Source of the DNA: Pseudomonadota bacterium
Lineage (GTDB): Bacteria; Pseudomonadota; Alphaproteobacteria; Caulobacterales; Aquidulcibacteraceae
Direction: 5' to 3'
DNA length: 64,000 nucleotides
Assembly (NCBI GenBank): GCA_020161405.1
Contig: JAIUOD010000006.1
Coordinates: 1 to 64,000 of the forward strand
The notes beneath the pieces are model-generated. The model was not told where the DNA came from and made no database searches. It was given only the letters and a program-made list of their open reading frames with translations. Below, one piece after another: positions 26,818 through 37,044 of this stretch. Every line of letters begins with the position of its first letter. Within the stretch, counting starts at the first letter, position 1. The position numbers and the translations under genes are program-made.

Positions 26818-26937
26818 TAAATTCTCCTGACCTTAGGCTATTATATGCTTTTAATGGGCGCAAGTATTAAAGGTTGAAATATTATATTTTTGACACCATT
26901 TAATATTATGATTATAGCCAATAAAAATTGGGGAATA

Positions 26938-27651
26938 ATGTTGAAAAATAGAATATCAAAATTTGTGCCTATCATAGTTCTGGCATTGATATTATTTGCG
27001 TTTTTTACGTTTGGTGGGGCAAAATTCATGAACCCAACAAATATTGGAAGCACAATTTCCCAAATTTCAAGCTGGGCTAGTTCGCATATTATTTTAGCTA
27101 GCTTTTGCTCGATTGCGATTTATGCACTTTGCTGTGCCATTGCTATGCCAAGTGTTGCTTGGCTTACTTTAAGTTCAGGTATTTTATTTGGTGGGCTTTT
27201 AGGCGGTTTTATTTGTGCATGTGGTTCAACAATTGGCGCGGCAATTCTTTATTGGGCAAGCTCGCAAGCTTTTGGTGACGGTATAAAAGCCAAGGCAGGA
27301 ACAATAATTGATAAATTTGAACATAGTTTTCTGCGTCATGAATTTACAAATCTTCTTGCGCTTCGCCTTTTGCCAGTTGCGCCATTTTTTGCTGTTACGA
27401 TTGCAGCATCTGCATTCAAGGTTAATTTCAGAAAATTTGTAATTGCAACTTTCATTGGTATTTTACCGGTTGAAATAAGTTTGGCATTCTTGGGTAAAGC
27501 CTTTAAGCGTGAATTAATGGCGGGTCGTTTGCCAAGTGCACACGATTTATTGTCACCAAGTTTTATGTTGCCTTTAATCGGGCTTGCATTTTTGGCATTA
27601 ATGCCAAGCATAATCGATATTATTAAGCCAAAAAATAATAATTTGACCTAA
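26938..27651 (+). CDS. TVP38/TMEM64 family membrane protein (SNARE-associated/DedA-like)
   Basis: The 237-residue integral membrane protein has an N-terminal helix at about 10-28, then a hydrophobic core with GGLLGGFICACGSTIGAAILYWASSQA-type glycine-rich helices. The family's amphipathic segment reads FTNLLALRLLPVAPFFAVT. These features define the VTT domain of TVP38/DedA-like proteins, now linked to lipid transport or scrambling. The ATG at 26938 follows GGGGAAT and is a better start than the TTG at 26890. It ends a few bases before the stop of the convergent transporter gene. Confidence 0.85.
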   Translation: MLKNRISKFVPIIVLALILFAFFTFGGAKFMNPTNIGSTISQISSWASSHIILASFCSIAIYALCCAIAMPSVAWLTLSSGILFGGLLGGFICACGSTIGAAILYWASSQAFGDGIKAKAGTIIDKFEHSFLRHEFTNLLALRLLPVAPFFAVTIAASAFKVNFRKFVIATFIGILPVEISLAFLGKAFKRELMAGRLPSAHDLLSPSFMLPLIGLAFLALMPSIIDIIKPKNNNLT

Positions 27652-27656
27652 AATTT

Positions 27657-29420
27657 TTATGGATTGGCCGCATCATTATGCTCAACCAGTGATTTTGCGC
27701 GTCCATTGGAAATTACAAAGGCCATGAAAATTCCAAATATGCCCATTATCATTGTATAGATAAAGAATAATGCATAGCCACTTGCCAATGCTTGCGCGGT
27801 TACACCCATTTTTTTACCCGCCGCCTCAAAAGAGCCAGGGCCTAAATGTGTGAAATGCGGGGTTAATATTGCCATAATACCCGAATGTGATGCGTGTGCC
27901 GCCGCTTCAACTATACGCCCGCTTAATGCCGCAACAATTTTACCGGGAAGGGCGTATAAAGAAGTGAAAAGCGCATATTGGGTTGCGGTAAAGCCCGCCT
28001 TGGTAAGGCTTGAAATATAAACGATAAAGACCGTACCTGCAAAACTTGCCGAAATATTATCAATACCAATAGCAAACCATAATGAAGGCTGTATGCCCAA
28101 ACTTGCTAAATATGGCGTATTAAGGTTACCAAAATAGCAAATTGCCAAAAAGCCAACATGTGACAAGGGTTGTGAAAATGCCCCAAAAATAAGACATTTA
28201 AAAATCCCAAAACGCATCACGCCCCAGCCTGCAAGCCCTGCACCAACAGCAGTAACAATAACCCCGAAAATCTTTTGCGCGGTTGCAATTTCTGCCTTAG
28301 TATAACCTGCATCAAGGTACATTGCGCCCGCAATATTTAAAAGGAATTCAGTAAGGCGATATACGCAAATGAAAACTAAAATAGTGGTGGCAACGCCTTT
28401 GAAGCGTGTGAAATAATCTTCAAGTGGGGCAATAAATGCCGAATAGAAATATGCCGATGGTTTGGTGCGGAATTTCGGTAATGGTAATGCGGTTACGAAA
28501 ATTATTGTTAGGCCAACAACAGCATAGGCAACCTGTTGCCAAATACCAAAAGGCTTGGCATCAAAGGATTTTTGCATTGCTTCAAGGCCACCATAGATTT
28601 TGCCAACAATCCAAACAATTGGCTCAACGCGCCCGCCAAGACCCGCCGCAAGAAAGCAAGCACCGATTGCCAAGAATAAAAGACGCAAAACCCATTCGAC
28701 GGATTCAAGCATTGGGCGCGATTTAATATCAGCAGGGGCAACCCAACGTGGCGTTGGCGGAACTAATTCACGCGGCGCAAAAATAGTTGCCAAGATTGGT
28801 AAAATCATAAACGCACCCATAGCAGCATATGCAATAGCCCAACCTTTGTGAGAATAAACATTACCGTTAAAATATTGGGCAATATAAAGTGGGATTGCGC
28901 CAGTAACCACAAAGGCTATACGATAACCCCATTGATACATTGCGGTCAAAACGCCCAATTTATCTTTATCTTCTGAAACTTCGATACGCCATGCATCAAC
29001 TGCAATGTCATGGGTTGCACCAGTAAAGGCAAGCAATGCAGTTAATGTTGCAAAAAGCGGAAATTGTTTATCAGGCTCTAACATTGATAAAATAAACAAA
29101 AACACCATTGCTAAAACTTGGGTAAGAATGATCCATGAACGGCGACGCCCAAGCATTTTGTCCAAAATAGGAAGGGCAATACGATCAACCAAAGGCGCCC
29201 AAAGGAATTTCAACGCATAAAATAAAGTCGCCAAGCCCAAAAGCGAAAGGATAGTAAGCGAAACACCCGCGTCGCGCATCCAGGTTCCCATTGTGAAACC
29301 TGTGCCCGCCAAAAGGTTCGGCATACCCGCAGAAAAACCAAGCCCCAACATTACTAATGAAGATTTTTCAAAGAATGTATTCAGTGACGTTTTGTGTTTT
29401 TTATTCTCTTTATCGCTCAT
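27657..29420 (-). CDS. AmpG-like MFS permease
   Basis: The N-terminal part has GLGFSAGMPNLLAG, then FYALKFLWAPLVDR and a RRRSWIILTQ loop, characteristic of AmpG-type major facilitator proteins that import anhydromuropeptides for cell-wall recycling. About 14 hydrophobic segments can be counted, more than the basic 12, which agrees with AmpG. TGATHDIAVDAWRIE matches its conserved helix. I set the start at the second Met (29420), because the extra ten residues upstream are basic and not conserved; the RBS is weak either way. No ampD or beta-lactamase gene is nearby, so the substrate is inferred. Confidence 0.82.
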   Translation of the reverse strand: MSDKENKKHKTSLNTFFEKSSLVMLGLGFSAGMPNLLAGTGFTMGTWMRDAGVSLTILSLLGLATLFYALKFLWAPLVDRIALPILDKMLGRRRSWIILTQVLAMVFLFILSMLEPDKQFPLFATLTALLAFTGATHDIAVDAWRIEVSEDKDKLGVLTAMYQWGYRIAFVVTGAIPLYIAQYFNGNVYSHKGWAIAYAAMGAFMILPILATIFAPRELVPPTPRWVAPADIKSRPMLESVEWVLRLLFLAIGACFLAAGLGGRVEPIVWIVGKIYGGLEAMQKSFDAKPFGIWQQVAYAVVGLTIIFVTALPLPKFRTKPSAYFYSAFIAPLEDYFTRFKGVATTILVFICVYRLTEFLLNIAGAMYLDAGYTKAEIATAQKIFGVIVTAVGAGLAGWGVMRFGIFKCLIFGAFSQPLSHVGFLAICYFGNLNTPYLASLGIQPSLWFAIGIDNISASFAGTVFIVYISSLTKAGFTATQYALFTSLYALPGKIVAALSGRIVEAAAHASHSGIMAILTPHFTHLGPGSFEAAGKKMGVTAQALASGYALFFIYTMIMGIFGIFMAFVISNGRAKSLVEHNDAANP

Positions 29421-29567
29421 TTGTGCCGCTCTATGTCTCTTTTGTTGCATTCAATTGAAATGCAACATGATTTTAATATTGCTTTTGTGATACAATGTAA
29501 CGAGTTTTTATAAATCGCAAGATGAAAAAGTGTTTTTAAATCATGCTTATCTACTAAAACCTTGAGA

Positions 29568-31208
29568 TTATTGCGATGGTTTGCAACGCCAAACAAAATT
29601 TTCAAGTGCATTTGAATTAATTTCGCTTGCAAATTCTTTATAAACTGCGGCTTCTTGATTTTTAACCTGTTCGCCGCATGTCTTGCGTGGAATTTTATCG
29701 GTCATGCTCTTTAGCTTGTCAAAACGTTCGCTATCAAGGGCAATGCGTTTTTGGCTATAAGTATTGGTTTTAGGGTCGAAAATTGAAACGAAAAGCGCGC
29801 GCTCTTTATCACTTGGTCTAAGGCGAATTAATTTACTATTATTTTCAATATATTGTGTGCGCCCCATCAAGCATGACGTATTTTGCGAAAGCCTGAAATT
29901 TAAAGTATTTTCAAAATTGCTTGTGTCGGTTTGAAATTTTTGAGATGCGGTATTATCAAAGTTACAGCTATATTTTGCACCTAAATTTGCATCTTTAAGC
30001 AATTCATCATCATTTGATGAAGATTTATCATTTGCATTTGGCACGGCTCCAATTTGCGTATTGCTATTGTTTGGTACTGCACCTGTGATTTCTTTGGCGA
30101 TTTCATTAGAAATTTTGACGCTATTTGAATTATCCTGCTTTTGAAATTTGGTTTTCCAAACAATAAAACCAGCGCCACCAAAAATTGCTGCAAATATAAA
30201 TATTGCAAACATAGTTATTGGGGTTTTTGAATTCGTAATTGCTTTTGGTTTCAAAGCCATAAAAAACACAAATCCAAGTGTTGCGATAAGTATGGCGCTT
30301 ATTGAAAAAATTATAATTTTCAAAACTTCAATTTGTGATTTTAAATTTTGTTTTGTGCTTTCAATTTCTTGCTGATTGGCAATTATGCTTTGTTTTGTGG
30401 TTTCAGAATCGGTGATTAATTGATGAAGTTTTTCTTGGGCATTTTCAGCTTCTGCAGTGGCTTTTTGCCCTGCGGAAACGCATTTATCTTCAATTATAGG
30501 AACTGAAACACCATTTGATTTAAGAAAATTTGCAACAATTTTGGCTGAAACTGCGAAAGAATAAGTACCATTTTGCGTATCGCGCCATGTATTAACACCA
30601 ATAACGCGCCCACATTCGTCAACCAAAGGGCCGCCGCTATTACCACCGCTTATTTGTGCTGAATGATTTATAGTTTCAACATTTTCGCCATTCGGGCTTT
30701 GATTTACATAATTTGAAACAGTGCCTTCAAACGCCTCTGGTCTTGATGGCGAAAGGATTTGGTCAGTTTGACGTTGATAAACATCATCAACAACACCAGG
30801 ATAGCCAAGGGCAAAAACCCCAATTTCAGAATCGGCGCGCGATAAACTAAGTGGCAAGGGAACATAATTGCCCTCTGGAACAAAAAGAAGGGCGATATCG
30901 GCTTGTTTATCAAAGGCTTTAATTTGCGCTTTTAATCTTTTGGCTTCGCCATTTGGGCCAATTGAAAGTATGATTGGCTGGGATAAATTATCATATTGGC
31001 TAATGACGTGATAATTAGTGATTACAAGGTTTTTGCCAATCGCAAAGCCAGAGCCGGTGGACATAAAACCCTGCCCACTACCGTCAAAACCAATTAGTGC
31101 AATTCGTGGAACGCTTCGTTTGGCGGCGTTTATATCTGCCTTTGCATTATTAAATAATCCGAATGTACATAATAATACTAAGAATAAATGCCCAATTTTT
31201 TTTATCAT
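29568..31208 (-). CDS. Membrane-anchored trypsin-like serine protease
   Basis: A signal peptide (1-24) is followed by an S1C-type protease domain with His67 (NYHVIS), Asp104 (QADIALLF) and Ser191 (GGNSGGP) in the right order. A coiled-coil-like Gln/Glu/Lys-rich region at about 235-285 leads to two hydrophobic segments near 290-315 and 325-350. A 200-residue C-terminal part follows, with YSCNFDN and NTSCLMG. There is no PDZ domain, so it is not a classical DegP. The protease and C-terminal domains would both face the periplasm if both helices span the membrane. Target unknown. Confidence 0.78.
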   Translation of the reverse strand: MIKKIGHLFLVLLCTFGLFNNAKADINAAKRSVPRIALIGFDGSGQGFMSTGSGFAIGKNLVITNYHVISQYDNLSQPIILSIGPNGEAKRLKAQIKAFDKQADIALLFVPEGNYVPLPLSLSRADSEIGVFALGYPGVVDDVYQRQTDQILSPSRPEAFEGTVSNYVNQSPNGENVETINHSAQISGGNSGGPLVDECGRVIGVNTWRDTQNGTYSFAVSAKIVANFLKSNGVSVPIIEDKCVSAGQKATAEAENAQEKLHQLITDSETTKQSIIANQQEIESTKQNLKSQIEVLKIIIFSISAILIATLGFVFFMALKPKAITNSKTPITMFAIFIFAAIFGGAGFIVWKTKFQKQDNSNSVKISNEIAKEITGAVPNNSNTQIGAVPNANDKSSSNDDELLKDANLGAKYSCNFDNTASQKFQTDTSNFENTLNFRLSQNTSCLMGRTQYIENNSKLIRLRPSDKERALFVSIFDPKTNTYSQKRIALDSERFDKLKSMTDKIPRKTCGEQVKNQEAAVYKEFASEINSNALENFVWRCKPSQ

Positions 31209-31265
31209 ACTGCCCCCGCAATCATATTATCCCTTGATACTATAATTTTGGCAAATATGTGGCAA

Positions 31266-32999
31266 TTAGGCGTGGTTTTTTATTTTAAAACTATTTTGTA
31301 CAGGTTTTGCCCATTTGGTTAGAATATTTGATAATGCATTTGCATCAAGTGGCTTGGTGATAAAATCGTCCATGCCCGCCGCGATACATTGGCGTCTATC
31401 TTCTTCCATTGCGGCTGCTGTAAGGGCGATAATTGGTAAATGATTATATTCACCACCAAGGCTTCTGATTTTTCTTGATGCTTCAAGGCCGTCCATAATT
31501 GGCATGTGGAAATCCATAAAGACCAAATCATAAGGTGTGGTTTTAACTGCTTCTAACGCCTCTTCACCATTGGCAACGCAAACAACATCACAACCATTTC
31601 TTTCAAGAAGGCTTTTGGCAAGCAAGGCATTAATGCGATTATCTTCGGCCAATAATACACGGGTTCCAATATGCGATTGTTTAGGGTTTGCGCGCTCATC
31701 ATTTGCGACAATATCGATGCGATTTTCATTAATACTATCTTCAAGTGCAAGACCAATACGCTCGAATAAAGAGCCAATACGTAATGGTTTGATTAGATAA
31801 GCAAAAATTCCTTTTTCACGATATTGTTCGATTAATTCCCTATGTTCTTGGCCAATAAGCGCAACAATTGGAATATTTTGATTGAAAAATTCTTGTTGCT
31901 CATTTTTTGCATATTCTGCATCAAGCAAAATCACATCAAAATCACTAAGGTTTTTAAAGTTTTCAACCTTATTTACAACGGATTTAAAAGATGAAAGGTT
32001 GGTTTTAATTGCATCAAATAAAGTGTCTGAATTGGTTGCGATACCAATCTTTTTTCCATTAAATTTATTGGAATAATTTATCGAAGGTTCGACAATTTCA
32101 AATGGAATTTCGACATAAAAAATTGTACCGCCACCTTCACGGGCCATAATTGCAACATCGCCGCTCATTGCATTTGCAAGTTTTTTTACAATAGCAAGAC
32201 CAAGGCCAGTACCACCATACTCACGTGTATGCGATGAATCGGCTTGTGCAAATTCATCGAAAATAGATTTTGTTTTATTTTCAGGAACGCCAATACCTGT
32301 ATCTTCAACTTGAATGCGTAAAACCCCGTTTGAAATTGATTTTATGCGTAAAATAACCCCGCCATCTGGCGTAAATTTAACCGCATTTGACGTAAGGTTT
32401 AAAATAATTTGGCGTAATCGACCATCATCACCACGCACTTTACGTGGAATAGGGCCTGATGCGCAAACAGCAATTTCAAGCCCTTTTTCATGCGCCTTAG
32501 GTGAGCAGATTTCAGCAATAGATTGCAAAGTGTGAAGCGGATCAAATTCAATTGATTCCAATTCTATTTTGCCGCTTTCTAATTTGGCATAATCCAAAAT
32601 ATCATTAAGAAGGCCCAATAAATGTTGCCCACTATCTTCAACCGCTTGAAGGTATGAACGTTGCGCAGGGTTTAATTCTGAAAGCCCCAAAAGTCCTGCC
32701 ATACCTAAAATACCATTCAATGGCGTTCTAATTTCATGGCTTAGAGTTGCAAAAAGCATTGTTTTGGCACGAGCTGTTTCATCGGCGTCCGGCCTAAAAG
32801 TGCCAATAATTTCGCCATTATCAATTTCACGAATATTCCAGCCATGATTATTTTCAAGCCATGGCGCGAATTTGCCAATTTCACAATTTGCGCCAAAACG
32901 CTTTGACGCAATTAAATTTAAAGCGCGAATTTTGCCATTTTTGGCCATTATAATTGTCGCTTCAGGAAAGTCTTCTATGCTTATTTGAATATTGCTCAT
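31266..32999 (-). CDS. Hybrid sensor histidine kinase / response regulator
   Basis: A short PAS-like N-terminus (1-70) without membrane segments precedes the dimerisation domain with phospho-acceptor His88 (TLSHEIRTPLNG). An ATPase domain follows with LNLTSNAVKF, DTGIGVPE and GGTGLGLAIV boxes. Residues about 315-430 look like a degenerate receiver (DFDVILLDAEY, LIKPLRI). A canonical C-terminal receiver then carries Asp496 in FMDFHMPIMDG and the ITKPL lysine. It is cytosolic and probably senses an internal signal. No partner regulator is adjacent. Confidence 0.92.
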   Translation of the reverse strand: MSNIQISIEDFPEATIIMAKNGKIRALNLIASKRFGANCEIGKFAPWLENNHGWNIREIDNGEIIGTFRPDADETARAKTMLFATLSHEIRTPLNGILGMAGLLGLSELNPAQRSYLQAVEDSGQHLLGLLNDILDYAKLESGKIELESIEFDPLHTLQSIAEICSPKAHEKGLEIAVCASGPIPRKVRGDDGRLRQIILNLTSNAVKFTPDGGVILRIKSISNGVLRIQVEDTGIGVPENKTKSIFDEFAQADSSHTREYGGTGLGLAIVKKLANAMSGDVAIMAREGGGTIFYVEIPFEIVEPSINYSNKFNGKKIGIATNSDTLFDAIKTNLSSFKSVVNKVENFKNLSDFDVILLDAEYAKNEQQEFFNQNIPIVALIGQEHRELIEQYREKGIFAYLIKPLRIGSLFERIGLALEDSINENRIDIVANDERANPKQSHIGTRVLLAEDNRINALLAKSLLERNGCDVVCVANGEEALEAVKTTPYDLVFMDFHMPIMDGLEASRKIRSLGGEYNHLPIIALTAAAMEEDRRQCIAAGMDDFITKPLDANALSNILTKWAKPVQNSFKIKNHA

Positions 33000-33050
33000 G
33001 GGGCTATAATGGCATAGATAGATTGATAAAAATTAAAAAGGGCAAATAAA

Positions 33051-34658
33051 TTGACTTCGCTTAACATTTCTAACGAATTAAAGACTTTGGCAAAATCGCA
33101 AAATATCGAAAATCTAATAAATAGCGAACCAAATCGTTTGAATAATTTTTGTAAAAAAATTGGCGATTTAGTTTTTGACTTTTCAAAATCCAATATTTCA
33201 CAATCTCAATTAGATGAGATGATTGAATTTTCAAAAACCAAAAAGGTTGAGGAAATGCGCGCCAAAATGTTTAATGGTGAAGCTATAAACCTTACCGAAA
33301 ACCGTGCAGTACTGCATTTTGCCCTTAGAAATTCATCGCGTGAATGGAGTGCAAAGGGTTCATCCCAAAGTGAAAAGATGCGCAAAGATATGGAAATTGC
33401 CAGTAGCTTTGCCCAAAAAATTTATGATGGCACAATAAAAACTAAATATGATGCGCCATTTAAAAATATTATTCATATTGGAATTGGCGGTTCAGATCTT
33501 GGGCCGCGTCTTGTTTATGAGGCTTTGAAACCATTTAATCACGATGGCCCGCAAATTCGCTTTTGTGCCAATATTGAACCAACTGAATTTAAATATGCAA
33601 TTGATGGTTTAGATCCCAAAGAAACATTGGTGGTTTGTGTTTCAAAAACTTTCACAACAATTGAAACCCTAACTAATTTAAATCTTGCCCGCGAATGGTT
33701 ACAGGCCGGAATTGGCAAAGATGATATGGCGCATTTAGTTGCCATTTCAGCCGCACCAGGCAAGGCAATGGCACAAGGTTTTGCCCAAGATAGAATTTTT
33801 GGCTTCGAAGAATGGGTCGGTGGTCGTTATTCGCTTTGGTCATCAGTTGGCCTATCGCTTGAAATGGCATTTGGCCGCAAATTTATGGAAGAATTGAGAA
33901 ATGGCGCGCGCCTTATGGACGAACATTTTGAAAGTGCGCCAATAAATGAAAATATTCCATTTATTGGTGGTCTAATCGGTTATTGGAACCGCGTGGTTTT
34001 AGATTATGAAAGCCGTGCAATTATTCCATATGCTGCGCGTTTAAAATTATTGCCGCAATTTTTGCAACAGCTTGATATGGAATCAAATGGAAAAGCAATT
34101 TCGCGTGATGGTAATGATTTAAAATATTCTGGCCCTGTTGTTTGGGGTGCAGAAGGTACAAATGCCCAACATGCATTCTTTCAACATCTTCATCAAAGCC
34201 CGATTATCACGCCATTAGAATTTATTCTAATTCTTGATGATGGCCTTGAATATGATGCATCACGCCAATTAACCCTTGCCAATGCATTGGCACAATCAGA
34301 AGGTTTGATGCGCGGCAAAAGCCTTGAAACAGTTTCACAAGAAATGCGCGCAAAGGGCTCAAGTGAAGAAGAAATAAAAAATATCGCGCCGCATCGTGTT
34401 TTTAGTGGAAATCGCCCAAATATTGTAACCTTGCTGCAAAAACTTGATGCATTTAATTTTGGTGCGCTTTTGGCATTTTATGAACATAGATGTTTTGTCG
34501 AAGGTATATTGTTTGACATCAATTCATACGACCAATGGGGCGTAGAATTGGGCAAACTTATCGCTTTGGAGATTAATAAGGACATCGAAAATGGCCCAAG
34601 TGAAAAGCGTGATTTAGCCACAAAAAACCTTATTGAAATTATTCGTAAGGGAAAATGA
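33051..34658 (+). CDS. pgi: Glucose-6-phosphate isomerase
   Basis: Pgi interconverts glucose-6-phosphate and fructose-6-phosphate. The sugar-phosphate motif IHIGIGGSDLGPRL, the segment GGRYSLWSSVGLS and the C-terminal YDQWGVELGK, all signatures of the family, are present. At 535 residues it is standard length. The start is TTG 33051, with AAGGG nine bases upstream and no alternative ATG in a suitable place. It is divergent from the histidine kinase gene, with 51 nt between them. Confidence 0.97.
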   Translation: MTSLNISNELKTLAKSQNIENLINSEPNRLNNFCKKIGDLVFDFSKSNISQSQLDEMIEFSKTKKVEEMRAKMFNGEAINLTENRAVLHFALRNSSREWSAKGSSQSEKMRKDMEIASSFAQKIYDGTIKTKYDAPFKNIIHIGIGGSDLGPRLVYEALKPFNHDGPQIRFCANIEPTEFKYAIDGLDPKETLVVCVSKTFTTIETLTNLNLAREWLQAGIGKDDMAHLVAISAAPGKAMAQGFAQDRIFGFEEWVGGRYSLWSSVGLSLEMAFGRKFMEELRNGARLMDEHFESAPINENIPFIGGLIGYWNRVVLDYESRAIIPYAARLKLLPQFLQQLDMESNGKAISRDGNDLKYSGPVVWGAEGTNAQHAFFQHLHQSPIITPLEFILILDDGLEYDASRQLTLANALAQSEGLMRGKSLETVSQEMRAKGSSEEEIKNIAPHRVFSGNRPNIVTLLQKLDAFNFGALLAFYEHRCFVEGILFDINSYDQWGVELGKLIALEINKDIENGPSEKRDLATKNLIEIIRKGK

Positions 34659-34763
34659 CCTAATATCTTGCAATTTTAATTGGACAAATTTGTATTTCGC
34701 ATTAACCTTTATTTTCCAAATCAGCATAGCCAAAAAGCATCTGGAAGGTAGGGAGCGAAATCC

Positions 34764-35774
34764 GTGATTTCAAAAAAACTTTTTGACGGCAAAGTTTGTA
34801 GAAGAAGTGCAATTATTACAGCGCTTGGTGCGCCTTGTTTTTTAGCTGCAAATGCTAATGCAAAGCCATTTGGTTTTTTTGGCTCAAACAAAGACAGTTT
34901 TAAAGACGCATTTGACGCTTGTATGGGCGTTCCGATGGCACAATTTGTAAATACAAAATTGCGTGCCTTTGATAAAAGTGAAATTGGCATAAGAATGGCT
35001 TACCCGCTTGTCTCTGATGGGCGATGGCCAATTATTATATGTTCGGTTGACGATAATGCCGACCCAATATCGTATGATCTGATGGTTGGTACGATGGCAG
35101 CAAAAGGTTATTTCGTGATTTTGGTTATGCCATCAGATGTTATGCCCCCTAATTCCAAAGCGTCAAAAATTACAAATAATACGCGCCGCGCCCAACAAGT
35201 TCGCTTCACTTTAGATAAAATTATCGAAGTAACGAGTATTCTTGGTGACGTTCAAAAACGAATTGATTTTGATACGATTGGTATTGCAGGGCACGGTGAG
35301 GGGGCATGGACTGCGCTTGAATTGATTGGCTGGAATCGAATGCTTTTGCCAAATTCTGATTTGGCGGATGGGCGCATTCGTGGTGCATACTCACTTATGC
35401 CGACACCTGTTTCTTCGGATGATGAAAATAATACTAATCAAAGGCGTCAAATTATTTATGGGCGTACAATGATTGCTGGTGATTTAGACTCATTTCCAGA
35501 TCCGCCAACTGGTTCGGGTGTAATAGGTCTTGATTTGCCTTCAAAATCATCAGGATTCGGCGGTCTTCTTGGGCGTATTCGTGGTAAAAAACGCGAAGAT
35601 AAAAAGCATGATGAACAGCCACAACGTGAAATCCTTGCAACTGCATGTGTTGCCGCGGGTTATTTCTTTGACTGGAGCCTAAAGGGCAAAAAAGATAAAT
35701 TCAACGAAATATTATCAATGAATGGCAAAGAGATACCTAGTGTTGGAAAGAAAATTCGCGTTGTTCGTGCGTAA
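34764..35774 (+). CDS. Exported alpha/beta-hydrolase-like protein lacking the nucleophile serine
   Basis: A GTG start with GGGAG upstream opens a 336-residue protein. Its N-terminus (RRSAIITALG, ending ANANA near 33) is a signal sequence with a Tat-like twin arginine. The core resembles dienelactone-hydrolase or lipase-like folds: GIRMAYPL, RWPIIICSVDD and FDTIGIAGHGEGAWTAL. The nucleophile elbow GxSxG reads GHGEG, so the serine position (178) is glycine. Catalysis by the usual mechanism is therefore unlikely, and it may be a binding or scaffold protein. It lies upstream of telA, but 129 nt separate them. Confidence 0.65.
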   Translation: MISKKLFDGKVCRRSAIITALGAPCFLAANANAKPFGFFGSNKDSFKDAFDACMGVPMAQFVNTKLRAFDKSEIGIRMAYPLVSDGRWPIIICSVDDNADPISYDLMVGTMAAKGYFVILVMPSDVMPPNSKASKITNNTRRAQQVRFTLDKIIEVTSILGDVQKRIDFDTIGIAGHGEGAWTALELIGWNRMLLPNSDLADGRIRGAYSLMPTPVSSDDENNTNQRRQIIYGRTMIAGDLDSFPDPPTGSGVIGLDLPSKSSGFGGLLGRIRGKKREDKKHDEQPQREILATACVAAGYFFDWSLKGKKDKFNEILSMNGKEIPSVGKKIRVVRA

Positions 35775-35903
35775 ATAATACCAAATCATAGATTATTTGC
35801 AGGGCTTGCGCATTTTTTTTCATATTGCCACTTAAATTTGTTTAGTTTCAGTATTAATTATAAGGGAATTTAATTTCACTTATAAGTAAATTGGGAGATA
35901 GAG

Positions 35904-37043
35904 ATGGCGGTTGGCGATAATATTGGTGATACGAAAACGGATGATGCGAAAATCGCCGATGTTGCATCTTTGAATTTACCTATTGCTGAAACAAAAACCC
36001 TTCCTGCTATTGTTGCAAACAAAACAGAGCTTGCAAAAATTCGTTCCCAAATCTCACTTGATGATCGCGCATCAATTGCAACATTTGGCGATAGTGCACA
36101 GCGTAATGTCGTTGCTTATGCCGATAAAATCCTTTCACAAACTAAGAATAAAGATACTGGCGATACTGGCAAATTATTAGTTGATATTATTTCCAAAGCG
36201 AAAGGTCTTGATCCTGCCGCTGTGCAGAAAAAGGGTTTCTTTGGAAAGCTTTTTGGTGGTGCGCGCGCCGAAATTGAAAAATTCAAAGGCCGCTATGAAG
36301 ATGTTGCAAGTCAGATTGATTTCATCGCACTTGAGCTTGAAAAGCGTAAAGATGGCTTGCGCCGTGATATTGCGGTTTTAGATGATTTACATGAACAAAC
36401 CGCAGGTTCAATCGCCCAACTTGCAGCCTATATTGAGGCAGGCGAAGAATTTGCAAAAGAAATGCGCGAAACCCGCCTTCCTGAATTAAAACAAATCGCG
36501 CAACAAGCCGCCCTTGATGGTGATGGACTTATCGAGGCGCAAACCTATAAGGATGCCGAACAGGCATTAGACAGACTTGAAAAGCGTGTCTTTTATTTAA
36601 GACAGGCGCGCCAAGTTGGTATTCAACAATTGCCGCAAATCCGCATTGTTCAATCAGGTGATGAAACTTTGATTGAATCATTACAAGCATCGACCCGCCT
36701 TACAATTCCATTGTGGAAACAAAAAATGGTTTTGGTATTGGGTTTGCGTCGTCAAGAAGATGCGCTTGAAATGCAAAAAGCGGTAACTGATGCGACCAAT
36801 GAAATGCTTCGCCAAACAAGTGCAATGATGAAAAATCAAGCAATTGCAATCGAAGAACAATCGCAACGTGGTATCATTGATGTTGAAACCTTGGAACAGG
36901 CAAATCGCGATTTAATTGAAACTATTTCTGGCGTTCTAAAAACCCAAGAAGAAGGCCGCGTAAAACGTGCTCAAATTGAGGTAAGAATGGGCGAAATGAC
37001 CGAAGAATTACGCCAAGCTTTAATCGCTGCTAACAAAATATAA
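35904..37043 (+). CDS. TelA-family (toxic anion resistance) protein
   Basis: The 379-residue cytosolic, mostly helical protein matches the TelA/KlaA family. The central part has GFFGKLFGGARAEIEKFKGRYE, then GLRRDIAVLDDLHEQT. The late part has IPLWKQKMVLVLGLRRQEDAL, ending in long helices. Members are linked to tellurite or colicin resistance and to cell-envelope stress, with unclear chemistry. The start has GGGAG upstream. The XpaC-like gene begins one base past its stop, and TelA-XpaC is a conserved pair. Confidence 0.9.
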   Translation: MAVGDNIGDTKTDDAKIADVASLNLPIAETKTLPAIVANKTELAKIRSQISLDDRASIATFGDSAQRNVVAYADKILSQTKNKDTGDTGKLLVDIISKAKGLDPAAVQKKGFFGKLFGGARAEIEKFKGRYEDVASQIDFIALELEKRKDGLRRDIAVLDDLHEQTAGSIAQLAAYIEAGEEFAKEMRETRLPELKQIAQQAALDGDGLIEAQTYKDAEQALDRLEKRVFYLRQARQVGIQQLPQIRIVQSGDETLIESLQASTRLTIPLWKQKMVLVLGLRRQEDALEMQKAVTDATNEMLRQTSAMMKNQAIAIEEQSQRGIIDVETLEQANRDLIETISGVLKTQEEGRVKRAQIEVRMGEMTEELRQALIAANKI

Positions 37044-37044
37044 A

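Noticed and set aside
26890..26937. Upstream TTG start for the TVP38-like gene
   Set aside because: No RBS, and the extra residues are not conserved-looking; the ATG at 26938 follows GGGGAAT.
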